The notes under the pieces: generated by a model
Told to the model about the DNA's origin: nothing
What the model saw: only the letters and a program-made list of their open reading frames with translations
Database searches by the model: none
Translations under genes and position numbers: made by a program
Origin: Rhynchopus euleeides
Taxonomy: Eukaryota; Euglenozoa; Diplonemea; Diplonemida; Diplonemidae
Direction: 5' to 3'
DNA length: 64,000 nucleotides
Assembly: GCA_963210315.1 (NCBI GenBank)
Contig: OY723255.1
Span: forward strand, 1,178,001-1,242,000
Part shown: one piece after another, positions 38,837-47,597 of the stretch
Position numbering within the stretch: position 1 is the stretch's first letter
Layout: each line of letters starts with the position of its first letter

Positions 38837-39820
38837 TTAATTCCAGTTGGTGTTGCCCCGGGGTTTCCCCCCCTTTCCCCCCTTTCCCTGAAATGTGTGG
38901 TGGGGGTAGGGGGAATACCGATTCGGGGGGGGAAAAGACTGGGGAGGGCCACCGTTGCCCCCCTTTCCCCCCTTCGTCGTGCGTGCACGCCCCGCCAGCT
39001 TGGCGATGGCCCGGTCAGCAGCGGATGCTTCCGTGTCGGCCGTCCGCATCTCCGCCTCCACCTGCGCCCGGGGGATCCTGTGTTGTTTCCACGCCTCATT
39101 CACCACCAGCTCGTGCAGCAGCTGGTTCCCCATCTGGGTCACGGTGGTGGACCAGAACCCCCGCTCAGCAGCCTCCTGCGCGAGGGCGACCCACGTGCTC
39201 AGGTGGGTCACCTTGTTCGATGTCCCGAACTGCAGCCTCAGGTCCCGGATCATCTCCCGCGCCGCTGCCACCCCTCCTGCCTTCAAAAAGTCCTGCCACT
39301 GGGAGACGCAAGCCGGCCTCATGTTGGGCAGGCTGAGGGCCGACTGCAGGTTCCCGATTGTCGGGAGCTTGGGGGGGTCCTGGGCAGGGGGGCTGCTCCC
39401 CTCCGGTTGCGCCTGTGCCGCCCCGGCCTCACCTCCCGCTTTCCCCCCAGTCCCCGCCTGCTTGGCGCCTTCGCGGACCGCCTTGGCGAGGTCTAGTACC
39501 GACTCTCTCATGAGGTCGAGTTGTGCCTTGGTCTGCTTCCTCGCGTATTCATGCACCGATCTGAGGTTGGCGTAGTCAAACCCCACCACGGGGATGGTGC
39601 ATTCTTGCAACCCCGTGGGCTCGACTTCATCGAGTTCCTCTAACGGCAGGGTATAGAGGATGGTGTACGTGTTGTCGTCGTTTTTGCGCAGCACCCCCGC
39701 GTGGCGAGAGTACTCTCCCCCAATTTCGTCGCCATCCTGTGGGGATGCTCTGACCTCGTACACAATCTCGGTCACTCCGCGCTGGTGGAGCCTGTCGAGC
39801 ATCTGCGTAACCGCTTCCAT
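38837..39820 (-). CDS. YR-2 gag-like protein
   Basis: 327 residues from ATG 39820 (MEAVTQMLDRLHQ). A middle helical region (about 190-260, WVALAQEAAERGFWSTTVTQ then MGNQLLHELVVNEAW) aligns by eye with the YR-1 gag. The C-terminus is rich in KGGKGG and ends GKGGKGGKPRGNTNWN, a likely RNA-binding tail replacing a zinc knuckle. The first gene after A1. An inverted pair TTCTCCCACGGACTG / CAGTCCGTGGGAGAA lies around the leader (39833-39893). Confidence 0.75.
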   Translation of the reverse strand: MEAVTQMLDRLHQRGVTEIVYEVRASPQDGDEIGGEYSRHAGVLRKNDDNTYTILYTLPLEELDEVEPTGLQECTIPVVGFDYANLRSVHEYARKQTKAQLDLMRESVLDLAKAVREGAKQAGTGGKAGGEAGAAQAQPEGSSPPAQDPPKLPTIGNLQSALSLPNMRPACVSQWQDFLKAGGVAAAREMIRDLRLQFGTSNKVTHLSTWVALAQEAAERGFWSTTVTQMGNQLLHELVVNEAWKQHRIPRAQVEAEMRTADTEASAADRAIAKLAGRARTTKGGKGGNGGPPQSFPPPNRYSPYPHHTFQGKGGKGGKPRGNTNWN

Positions 39821-39859
39821 TTTAAGAGCGTTCTCCCACGGACTGCTTCTCTGAAGTGT

Positions 39860-40077
39860 AAAAAGAGAAAGGCTTTGCGCAGTCCGTGGGAGAAAGTAAG
39901 TTGGAGCTTGTCGTTACCTGAGGTGTGGGGGGGTTGTGTGTAAAACCCAAGAATTATACGGACTGCAAGCCAACATTCCTGTGACCGAATAGAGAAGGGG
40001 AGAGATGGCATGGAACCGAGGGGAGAGGGGGGCAGGAACCTTGGGAACTCCGACTAGTGAGCAGGCCCACTGTGGCC
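39860..40077 (-). repeat. YR-2 A1 repeat
   Basis: 218 bp, the 5' terminal repeat of YR-2 and probable promoter region. Outer end CCCACTGTGGCC borders YR-1 recombinase sequence. Confidence 0.9.
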
Positions 40078-40209
40078 AAGATGCTGGTGGGCCGCCTCGC
40101 GAAGCACCACGGCGAGAGCGGCCTCTCCAGCACCACCATCCGCTACGGGGGGTGCCCCGCGGAGATGGCGAGGGCGCTGCGGACGCAGGAGGTGACACGG
40201 CATCTGTGA
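40078..40209 (+). pseudogene. YR-1 tyrosine recombinase, 3' part
   Basis: 43 codons continuing the frame broken at 35301: KMLVGRLAKHHGESGLSSTT then IRYGG, ending at TGA 40207-40209. It supplies the second catalytic His and the Tyr nucleophile. The stop overlaps the RT start codon (TGATG). Confidence 0.85.
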
Positions 40210-41918
40210 TGGCCGACCCTGAGTCCTTTTGCCGCAAGCAGCGGGGGCTGCACTCGATGACGCGGCGTGCGCACCAGTCGAGGCTGCCGGCGACGGAGGA
40301 GGAGCGCCGTGCGCCCCTGCATGTGTCTTCTGTGGCGGAGATGGACGTCGAGGCGCTGCGGGCGAGGATGACCGCCACTGTGAGGCGCAGGTTCGACGAG
40401 GTGTGGCGGCTGACGTTCCCTGATGCGCCCCCGCCGGGCACTTTTACTCCTTCTCCCTCTGAGGGGCGCTCCCGCCCCTCGCATCTACAACAGAAGCATG
40501 CGGAGCTGCTGGTGGAGAACGGAGTGGCTGGGCCTGCGTCGGGCCCGGGCCCCTCCCTGTGCGTGCCCTTCACTGTGATGGAGGAGAAGCCGTCGGGGTT
40601 GCGGCAGAGGTTCATCCTCTGGACCAAGCAGGCAAACGACGATCTGGAGGAGTCCTACACGGCACACGTCCCCCTGGGGCACATCTCGGGGTACCTCGAC
40701 GCGGTGTTTGCGGAGTGTGGGTCGGCGCGGGATTTCAAGTGCGGGTTTTATCAGATCCCCATCCCTGCGCCTGCACGGAGGTTCTTCCGCTTCGCTGACG
40801 AGTCGGGGGACTGGTATGAGCTGCTGAGGTTGCCCATGGGCCACTGTTGTGCGCCCGAGCTGATGCACACTTTGGCTGCTGTTGTGGGTGGGCACCGGGA
40901 CTACGTCCGCCAGGAGTTCTGCACTGCGCCTGAGGTGGGGGTCGACGTCTGGATCGACAACGTGCGTCTGACCGGCCCCCGCACCAGTGTCGAAATGGCG
41001 ACGCGGCAGATGGACAAGGTGGCTGCGGCGTGCGCTGCGACATGGAAGCCGTCTGACTCGGTGGACACGGCGACGGTCTACGAGTTTCTCGGGGTGGCAT
41101 TCGACCATGCTGCCCAGACCGTGTCTCCGTCGGACAGGCTGATGGCGAAGCTGGACAGCGTGGACTGGCAGAGGGTGACGGCTGGTGAGCTGGAGTCGCT
41201 GGGTGGAAGGTTGCTCCACGCCAGCGCCATTTCGGGAGTGTCCCCGGGGAGGTTCTGGTTTGGGATCAAGTTCCTCCGCCGGGTGACTAATTTTTTGAAC
41301 CGGGCGGTCCTTCGGCCGCCTGACCCTGTGCGGATCCCCCCATCGGTCTGCCGGGAGTTGCGGCAGTGGTGTGTGTGTGTGGGGGTTGCGCGTGTTCCCC
41401 CCCACAGAAGAGTTATTCAGTCCACACCCCCGTCTTTTACTTGCTTTGTTGACGCCTCCCTCAAGGGCTGGGGTGGCGTCTTAATAGATTCCTTTACACA
41501 AGAAATGCAGGTCATTGGTGACTCGTGGACCGCAGCCGAGTCCCAGCTGCACATTAACATTCTCGAGGCGATGGCCCTCAACAAAACAGTGCGAGCCCTT
41601 CCCCGGTCTGTGTGCGGGGGGGCTGTAGAGATCTGGGTCGACAATACGACCGTGGCAGCTGTTGTGCGCAAGCGGCTGTGTGCCGCCTGCCATCTTATTA
41701 ACAAGTCCGTCCTGGAGGCGGTAGAATACCTCACAGCCCTCCAGGTTTTGTCTTTTTCCGTTGGATACGTCCACACCTCTGCCAATCCGGCAGATCTCCC
41801 TTCCCGTATCCCCCCCTCTTGCATTTCTTCTCCCGAAACCCGGGACCAGGTTTCACTTGCGGTGCGGCGCTTCTTCACTCGCGGTGGGGCAGGCGGAGAC
41901 CTCGCCTCAACAGCCTGA
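40209..41918 (+). CDS. YR-1 reverse transcriptase/RNase H
   Basis: 569 residues from ATG 40209 (MADPESFCRKQRGL), overlapping the recombinase stop by one base, which suggests coupled translation. RT blocks: RQRFILWTKQANDD, RDFKCGFYQIPIP, LLRLPMGHCCAPELMH, VDVWIDNVRLTG (motif C WIDN in place of YxDD), and YEFLGVAFD. RNase H: CFVDASLKGWGGVLID, NILEAMALN, EIWVDNTTVAAVV, VHTSANPADLPSR. No disabling change is seen, so only the recombinase of this element is broken. Its last codons overlap the B1 repeat. Confidence 0.9.
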   Translation: MADPESFCRKQRGLHSMTRRAHQSRLPATEEERRAPLHVSSVAEMDVEALRARMTATVRRRFDEVWRLTFPDAPPPGTFTPSPSEGRSRPSHLQQKHAELLVENGVAGPASGPGPSLCVPFTVMEEKPSGLRQRFILWTKQANDDLEESYTAHVPLGHISGYLDAVFAECGSARDFKCGFYQIPIPAPARRFFRFADESGDWYELLRLPMGHCCAPELMHTLAAVVGGHRDYVRQEFCTAPEVGVDVWIDNVRLTGPRTSVEMATRQMDKVAAACAATWKPSDSVDTATVYEFLGVAFDHAAQTVSPSDRLMAKLDSVDWQRVTAGELESLGGRLLHASAISGVSPGRFWFGIKFLRRVTNFLNRAVLRPPDPVRIPPSVCRELRQWCVCVGVARVPPHRRVIQSTPPSFTCFVDASLKGWGGVLIDSFTQEMQVIGDSWTAAESQLHINILEAMALNKTVRALPRSVCGGAVEIWVDNTTVAAVVRKRLCAACHLINKSVLEAVEYLTALQVLSFSVGYVHTSANPADLPSRIPPSCISSPETRDQVSLAVRRFFTRGGAGGDLASTA

Positions 41919-42129
41919 ATTGGCGGTTGTCGCGGGATCTCTTAACCCCTTCGCGTTGCAAGTGAGGAAAAGCTGAACCGGAAGTCCCCCTTCCCCCTTC
42001 CCATCAACACCCCCACTACCCATTGCCTTTGCCTTTCTTGTCGTTGCGCACACACACCACCAGGAGAACTATAGCCGAGTCGACGTGTGTGTGCCCCCTG
42101 TCTGCGATAGCCCGGCCAAGGTATGATTC
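41898..42129 (+). repeat. YR-1 B1 repeat
   Basis: 232 bp, starting GACCTCGCCTCAACAGCCTG inside the end of the RT frame. Direct partner at 42397-42628. Confidence 0.9.
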
Positions 42130-42396
42130 TCACAGTTTACTGAGGGAATATGACCCAAGGCCACTGGCAGCAGACACCCCCATCCCCCTCATCACCCCTG
42201 ACACCCCTCAACCCCAATCCTGTTGCCTTTCCCCTCTCTCTCTCCCCCCATGTTGTGCCCATGCACCTTCCCGGGACACCTTGTATATAACTTTAACACC
42301 ACACCACACAACACCCCCTTCATCAGGGTAATCTCCCCGCGGCCAACACTCTTCGTCTTGTCCGCTTTCTTTTATTGTCCCACCCTCCATCCCCCG
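42130..42396 (+). repeat. YR-1 A2 repeat
   Basis: 267 bp copy of the A module, with a slightly different 3' end (TTTATTGTCCCACCCTCC) and a TATATAA box at 42284-42290. Confidence 0.9.
42284..42290 (+). promoter_or_regulatory. TATA box in A2
   Basis: TATATAA in the conserved module. A transcript started here would run through B2 into the truncated LINE frame. Confidence 0.45.
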
Positions 42397-42628
42397 GACC
42401 TCGCCTCAACAGCCTGAATTGGCGGTTGTCGCGGGATCTCTTAACCCCTTCGCGTTGCAAGTGAGGAAAAGCTGAACCGGAAGTCCCCCTTCCCCCTTCC
42501 CATCAACACCCCCACTACCCATTGCCTTTGCCTTTCTTGTCGTTGCGCACACACACCACCAGGAGAACTATAGCCGAGTCGACGTGTGTGTGCCCCCTGT
42601 CTGCGATAGCCCGGCCAAGGTATGATTC
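42397..42628 (+). repeat. YR-1 B2 repeat
   Basis: 232 bp, essentially identical to B1. Ends GGTATGATTC, where YR-1 meets LINE sequence. Confidence 0.9.
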
Positions 42629-42629
42629 C

Positions 42630-45600
42630 CCTGTGGTGCCGAACAGGCGCGCACCCTCTGCGGCGGAGGCAGCGGATGCGGGTCGCCTCCCTCTCCTTGA
42701 GAGCATCCACACGGAGCGAGTGGGGGTGTCGCTGTCGGTCCCCGGGGCGATCCTCCGCCCGGCGGCGGTAGCCTATAGCCAGGCCCTGTGGGATGTCGCA
42801 GCGAATAGTTCGAGCACCACGGCGTGGCTCCGCCTCCTCTTGGTGCCCAAAACCCTCTTCCGCACCTACCGTGGAGGGAAGAAGAAGCAGCTGCTGGCGA
42901 AGCGGGCCCGGGAGGAGGCGATCATCCTCTGGCGGGAAGGACGCGCGTCGGAGCTCTGGCGCCGGGCCCGGACGGAAGCCCCGGGCCCGGGACGGGTGGA
43001 GGCTGCCCCCACATGGGAGGAGACGGAGGAAGCGGTGGTGCAAGCGGCGAGACAAGGGCGGTATTCGGCGGCGATGGCGCGCACCAGGAGCGCCGGCCTG
43101 GCGCCTGCCACCCCTGCCACGAAAGCGAAGCTCCTAGCAATGCACCCGGAAGCGGACAGCCCAGCCATCTCCGCGGCGACGCGGGTAGTGCCCGCGGATG
43201 CCACCCCCGCCGAGGTGTTTAAAGCGCTGAAGGGGTTACCGAGGGGCACGGGCGCCGGCCCCTCAGGCCTGAGGGCGGACCACCTCCGGGAGCTCGTCCA
43301 GGTGGAGGGAGTGGATGTGCTTCCGGCCCTCACGGCGGTGGTGAATGTCCTGCGCAGAGGCGAGGCCCCCCCGCAGCTGGCCCGGCACATCGCGGGCGCG
43401 TCTCTGGTCGCGCTCCCCAAGCCAGACGCGGGGATCCGCCCGATCGCGGTTGGGGAGACCCTCCGCCGCCTGGTGGCCAAAACCCTCACCGCAGACGTCA
43501 GGGAACAGGCTGGGAAGCTCCTCCTGAAGGGGAGGCAAGTAGGAGTGGCGGTGGACGGCGGACTGGAGGCGGCCACGGCGGTCGTGAAGGACTTCGCGGC
43601 GCGCAACAGGGGGGCGGACAAGGTCCTGCTGAAGATCGACTATGCCAACGCCTTTAACATGGTTAACAGGCAGGCGTTCATCGATGCTGTCAGGCGGGAC
43701 CTCCCGGAGCTGTCGGCGTGGGTCGAGTGGTGCTACGCGTCGCCCTCAGCCCTGATATACCGTGGCGAAGTGCTCGAATCGCAGAGGGGGGTACAGCAGG
43801 GGGACCCCCTCGGGCCGCTCCTGTTCTCCCTGGCCATCCGCCAGCTGACCGAGGACCTAGGCAAGCTGCCGGGGGTGGAGGGCAGCGTGTGGTACTTGGA
43901 CGATGGCACGCTGATGGGCTCCCCCGGGGCGGTCGGCCACGCGTTCGCGATCCTCGAGCGGCGGAGCGCGGAGCTGGGCCTGGTGGTGGCACGCCGCAAA
44001 TGCGAAGTGATCTCGCTGAATGGGCACTCGGTGGAGGGCCTCCGGGGAGCGGGCCTTGATGTAGCCGCGACGGAAAAGGAGCGCGCGACTCGCATGGACC
44101 TCCTCCACCACAACTTCGAGTTCCTCGGGGCTCCGGTGGGGGATGCGGAATTCTGCGAGCGGGTGATGGATACAAAACTGAGAGAGAAGTTCATCCCAAA
44201 CCTGCGCCAGCTTCACCACCTCCAAGACGCGCAAGTGGCCATGACCCTCCTGCGACACTGTGAAGGCTTCTGCAAGCTGGTCTTCCAGATGCGCGCAATT
44301 GGGTACGCCGGGAGAGAATACCTTCGCCAGTATGACAAGGAAATCGGGATGGTGCTGGCATCTGTGCTCGGGGACAGGGACGGGACCCTCCCTGACGATG
44401 CGCGAGACCAGGCGGCCCTGCCCGTCAGGCTAGGGGGTATGGGCATTCGGAGGTCGGAGGACCACATCACCGCTGCGGCTTTGGCGGCGGCTAGCTCCTT
44501 CTTCCCCCTATGTGTGCAGCTGGACAGCGGATATCGTTGGGATGCGGATGCGTGGCGCGTGGCAGCGACCGCCCACAACGAGCTGGTGGCGGAGGCGGAC
44601 TGGGTGGACCCTCACAAGCGCCCGGGCGAGCCCCTCCGCCAGCGCGACCTATCCCTGGCGATCATCAGCCGGCAGCACGAGACCCTACTGGCGGAGGCTG
44701 ACGTGCTGAGTAAAGGGCGTCAGTTGTCCGCGTCCCTCCCAGGCGCAGGGGCGTGGGTGACGGTGACGCCAGAACAACAGTTTGCGATGGGGAGGGAGGA
44801 GTACCAAGTGGCGGCTCGCCTGCGCCTGGGCCTCGTCGTCTTCGCCCCTGGGTCGCGGTGCCACGAGTGCGGGGACGCCATGGACGTCTTGGGCGCCCAT
44901 GTGTTCAGCTGCCAGGCATCGGCGGACCGCATCAAGCGCCACGACGCGGTGAAGCTCGGGGTGCTGGGGCTGGCGCGGGACGCGGGACTCGGCCCCCAGC
45001 TGGAGCCCAACCACCTCCTCTTGGGCGGGGGCAAGCCGGCTGACGTGTTCCTCCCGTGCGGCATAGGTGAGTCGCGGGGCCGGGCGATCGACGTGACCGT
45101 GTGGTCGACGTGCGCGGAGTCTGCGAGGCAGGGTGCGGCGAGAGCGCGGGGGTACACCGCGTCGCGGGCTGAAGCATCCAAGCATCGCAAGCACGGGGCG
45201 CGGTGTCAGGAGGTTGAGATCGCCTTCTCCGCGTTCGCCCTGGAGCAGTCGGGCGGGATGGGTCCGGAGGCCGTGCGGCTCTTCAGGCACTTGGTCAGCT
45301 TCGCGGTGGACCACAAGCTGGGGGACAGGGCCGAGCTCACTCGTTCCTGGGCGGCGCGGATAGTGGTGCCGTTGATGCGGGCGGTGGGGCGGTCGTCGCT
45401 CCGCAGGGGGGCGCTGTGCACGGACCTGCGCTCTGGTCAGACTCGGGAGCGGGTCTTGCCGGATCCGCTGGTGGGCGTGGAGCCGGACTACTTCTTCGCG
45501 CCTGACACGGACCTGGCCCCCGCGCCACACTTCGACGGGCACATGGACGCGGAGGATTTCATGTGTGACCCGGATGACGCGGCGGGCCCCGAGGAGCCGA

Positions 45601-47597
45601 CCCCTGAACCCGAACCTGCCCCTCCCCGCCGCCCACGCCCGCCGCCTCCCCCCGCGGAGGGGGACCTCCCGCAGCCGGCGGGTGGGGTGGCGGCTGACCC
45701 CCTGGCCCAATTGCTGGAGTGGCGCGGCCAGACGGACGGGAGGCTGAGCTTGTCGTCCCTGCAGCAGCAGGCGCGGCTGGGCCTGGTCGAGCCGGACGGG
45801 TGGTCGTTCCGGGTGGGGGACTGTGCTTTTGATGCGTTGGCCACGCTGGGTGCCCGATCGGTGAAGCAATCCAGCGGGTGGCTGCGCCAAGAGGCAGTCC
45901 GCAGGGCGATGCGCGACCCGGACCTCCGGATGCGGGTGGAGGAGGGTCCGAACCAGTGGGCCGAGCAGATGATGCGCGCAGGGAGCGACGACGTGCGCAC
46001 CTGGGCGGACTTCATCGCCCTGGCGGCGGCTGCGCGCGTGACCAGATGCGTCGTCCTCGTGCTCATCGACAACCACCAGCCGATGCTTCTGTCCCCAGTA
46101 GGTGCGGGTGCAGTGGTGGACGCCCACTGTCTGCGGAGGACGGGGGGGCAACATGGGCACTACGTGCCCCTAGTTATGCCGGAGCCCATGCGTCAGCACC
46201 TGGCGGGTCTTCCCCCGAAGCCGATGGCAGCGGATGTCACGGGGTGCGATGGTGATAGTCCCATGCAGATGGTGCGTCAGGGGGGCTCGGCGGGCCAGGT
46301 GGAGGAGTGCGAGAAGTGCCGCCGCCCGTTCGACCGCTCCGCGAGGCATCACGCGTGTGGCAGATGCTGGCGCAAAGTGTGCGCGTCATGCGCAGTGCGG
46401 GGTGAGCGGTGCCCAGGCTACATTGACCGGGTGGCGGTGGATGTCGACGCTCCAGACCCTGCGGAGCAACCCGCGGTCACCCCGGATCTGCGGGAGGTCC
46501 TGGAGTCCGCCCGGGCGCGCCCCCGCCGGCGGAAGCCCATCCCGAGCCGCATGCACGACACGCCGATGGGGCCCAGGCAGCCGAGTGCCCCGCACGACTC
46601 GTCGGGGGCTGCGCACCATCCAACGCGGGTGAAGGAGGAAGTGGCGGAGGAGCCGGTCGCTCCCGGCCAGGACGTGGAGATGCACCAGGGCGGAGGCTCC
46701 CAAACCTCAAACACAGCCCCCTCTGGTGCGCCCTCCGCGACCCACGGCCACAGCGTGCCCCCGGCGGAGAGTGCCTCCCGGGCTGCCCCAGCCCCCATGC
46801 AGGGGCAGGCCCAACATGCAGAGTGCCCGCCGTCGGGGTCGGGGGCCACAGAGAACCACCAGGGCGGAGGCTCCCAAACCTCAAACACAGCCCCCTCTGG
46901 TGTGCCCTCTGCGGCTCCGGTCACGGCGGCAGGCGCCCAGCCGTCTGGCCCCGCTCAGGCCGCGCGGCGCCGCCAGGGCGGAGGCTCCCACACCTTCAAC
47001 ACAGCCCCCTCTGGCACCTCTGGCGGAACAGCCCCCGGTGGGGCTGGCGGGATCCAGGGGGTTGCTGCGACGATGATGCGCAACGCCGCGCAGGCCCGCC
47101 GGGACGGGCAGCGCCGCAGCCGGACGGCCGCGTCCTCGAGACGCCTGGAGGAGCTGCGTCAGGGTGACGCGGCGGGCCCCATGGAGTTCGACGACGACCC
47201 GGCGAACGTGTGGGAGCCCGAGGACGACCTCCAGGCCATCGACGCCTACGGGGACGACGAGACGCCCGCGGCGAACATCCCCGCTCTGCAGGAGCTTGCG
47301 GCGTCCCGTGTCTGGGCCGAGGGGGTGGTAGCGCGGGCCCGCGGCATGGCCCCCTGCGTCTCGATGGGAGGAGCCATCCCCCGCACCGTCGAGGCGTGGA
47401 GGCACTGCTTCCACCCCAGCTATGGCCTTTGCCCCCTCTCGCCCAGGGTGGCAGGTGACGTAGCGGCGGAGTGGCTGCAGGCGCGCATCCTGCAAGGGGG
47501 CGCGCAGGCCGAGCCCGGGAACCAGACGAGGGAGCCGGGGGTCAGCCTGCGCGTCTACATGCGCAAGCTGCAGACGGAGGTGGAGCGGGGCGAGTAG
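42630..47597 (+). CDS. LINE polyprotein: RT, zinc finger, RLE, OTU protease, FYVE-like finger
   Basis: Partial ORF, about 1,655 residues with no stop. Its true start is lost, and upstream in-frame codons belong to the YR-1 B2 repeat. Order: RT N-terminal region (LLLVPKTLFRTYRGGKKKQL), RT palm with LKIDYANAFNMVN (near 43630), GVQQGDPLGPLLF (near 43790) and WYLDDG (near 43890). Then CHECGDAMDVLGAHVFSC (44859-44912), a CCHC finger. Next is a PD-(D/E)xK restriction-like endonuclease: KPADVFLPCGIG, RAIDVTVW, KHRKHGARC, FALEQSGGMGPEA. An OTU-type protease follows: VGDCAFDALATLG (Cys codon 45831-45833), DVRTWADFIALAAAA, GGQHGHYVPLV (His near 46158). A FYVE/RING-like finger comes next (CEKCRRPF...HHACGRCWRKVCASC). 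Three GGGSQTSNTAPSG repeats follow, then an acidic C-terminus. It nicks target DNA and primes reverse transcription there. Confidence 0.8.
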   Translation, partial: PVVPNRRAPSAAEAADAGRLPLLESIHTERVGVSLSVPGAILRPAAVAYSQALWDVAANSSSTTAWLRLLLVPKTLFRTYRGGKKKQLLAKRAREEAIILWREGRASELWRRARTEAPGPGRVEAAPTWEETEEAVVQAARQGRYSAAMARTRSAGLAPATPATKAKLLAMHPEADSPAISAATRVVPADATPAEVFKALKGLPRGTGAGPSGLRADHLRELVQVEGVDVLPALTAVVNVLRRGEAPPQLARHIAGASLVALPKPDAGIRPIAVGETLRRLVAKTLTADVREQAGKLLLKGRQVGVAVDGGLEAATAVVKDFAARNRGADKVLLKIDYANAFNMVNRQAFIDAVRRDLPELSAWVEWCYASPSALIYRGEVLESQRGVQQGDPLGPLLFSLAIRQLTEDLGKLPGVEGSVWYLDDGTLMGSPGAVGHAFAILERRSAELGLVVARRKCEVISLNGHSVEGLRGAGLDVAATEKERATRMDLLHHNFEFLGAPVGDAEFCERVMDTKLREKFIPNLRQLHHLQDAQVAMTLLRHCEGFCKLVFQMRAIGYAGREYLRQYDKEIGMVLASVLGDRDGTLPDDARDQAALPVRLGGMGIRRSEDHITAAALAAASSFFPLCVQLDSGYRWDADAWRVAATAHNELVAEADWVDPHKRPGEPLRQRDLSLAIISRQHETLLAEADVLSKGRQLSASLPGAGAWVTVTPEQQFAMGREEYQVAARLRLGLVVFAPGSRCHECGDAMDVLGAHVFSCQASADRIKRHDAVKLGVLGLARDAGLGPQLEPNHLLLGGGKPADVFLPCGIGESRGRAIDVTVWSTCAESARQGAARARGYTASRAEASKHRKHGARCQEVEIAFSAFALEQSGGMGPEAVRLFRHLVSFAVDHKLGDRAELTRSWAARIVVPLMRAVGRSSLRRGALCTDLRSGQTRERVLPDPLVGVEPDYFFAPDTDLAPAPHFDGHMDAEDFMCDPDDAAGPEEPTPEPEPAPPRRPRPPPPPAEGDLPQPAGGVAADPLAQLLEWRGQTDGRLSLSSLQQQARLGLVEPDGWSFRVGDCAFDALATLGARSVKQSSGWLRQEAVRRAMRDPDLRMRVEEGPNQWAEQMMRAGSDDVRTWADFIALAAAARVTRCVVLVLIDNHQPMLLSPVGAGAVVDAHCLRRTGGQHGHYVPLVMPEPMRQHLAGLPPKPMAADVTGCDGDSPMQMVRQGGSAGQVEECEKCRRPFDRSARHHACGRCWRKVCASCAVRGERCPGYIDRVAVDVDAPDPAEQPAVTPDLREVLESARARPRRRKPIPSRMHDTPMGPRQPSAPHDSSGAAHHPTRVKEEVAEEPVAPGQDVEMHQGGGSQTSNTAPSGAPSATHGHSVPPAESASRAAPAPMQGQAQHAECPPSGSGATENHQGGGSQTSNTAPSGVPSAAPVTAAGAQPSGPAQAARRRQGGGSHTFNTAPSGTSGGTAPGGAGGIQGVAATMMRNAAQARRDGQRRSRTAASSRRLEELRQGDAAGPMEFDDDPANVWEPEDDLQAIDAYGDDETPAANIPALQELAASRVWAEGVVARARGMAPCVSMGGAIPRTVEAWRHCFHPSYGLCPLSPRVAGDVAAEWLQARILQGGAQAEPGNQTREPGVSLRVYMRKLQTEVERGE
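46683..47020 (+). repeat. Three in-frame repeats in the LINE ORF
   Basis: A unit encoding QGGGSQTSNTAPSG, at 46687, 46862 and 46975, is better conserved in DNA than the sequence between the units. Confidence 0.7.

Larger units (their letters stand above)
35302..40077 (-). mobile_element. YR-2: complete VIPER/DIRS-order retroelement, 4.8 kb
   Basis: Read on the minus strand: A1 (40077-39860), gag, YR, RT/RNase H, B1 (36048-35793), A2 (35791-35574), B2 (35557-35302). The A copies are 218 bp and the B copies 256 bp, with no length difference between partners. All three ORFs are uninterrupted and keep catalytic residues, so the element may be active or recently so. It interrupts the recombinase gene of YR-1 between codons for DLS and KMLVG with no visible target duplication, as expected for recombinase-mediated insertion of a circle. 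Its length is close to my recollection of VIPER (about 4.5 kb). Confidence 0.9.
32524..42628 (+). mobile_element. YR-1: VIPER/DIRS-order retroelement, disrupted by YR-2
   Basis: Order on the plus strand: A repeat (tandem, 32524-33079), gag, tyrosine recombinase, RT/RNase H, B1, A2, B2. The A1-ORFs-B1-A2-B2 split direct repeats are the hallmark of one branch of tyrosine-recombinase retroelements, which integrate through a circular intermediate and leave no target duplication. The gag-YR-RT/RH order matches what I recall of kinetoplastid VIPER. Without the 4,776-bp YR-2 insertion the element is about 5.3 kb. It sits between the start of the C19-domain gene and the truncated LINE. Confidence 0.8.

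Noticed and set aside
36064-39099. A single 1,011-codon RT polyprotein for YR-2
   Set aside because: The first 460 codons are the antiphase shadow of gag and YR and have shadow composition. RT similarity begins only near 37600.
42522-42629. LINE start at 42522 (MPLPFLSLRTHTT)
   Set aside because: These codons lie in the YR-1 B2 repeat and also occur in B1. The frame is joined to the LINE by chance at the insertion junction.
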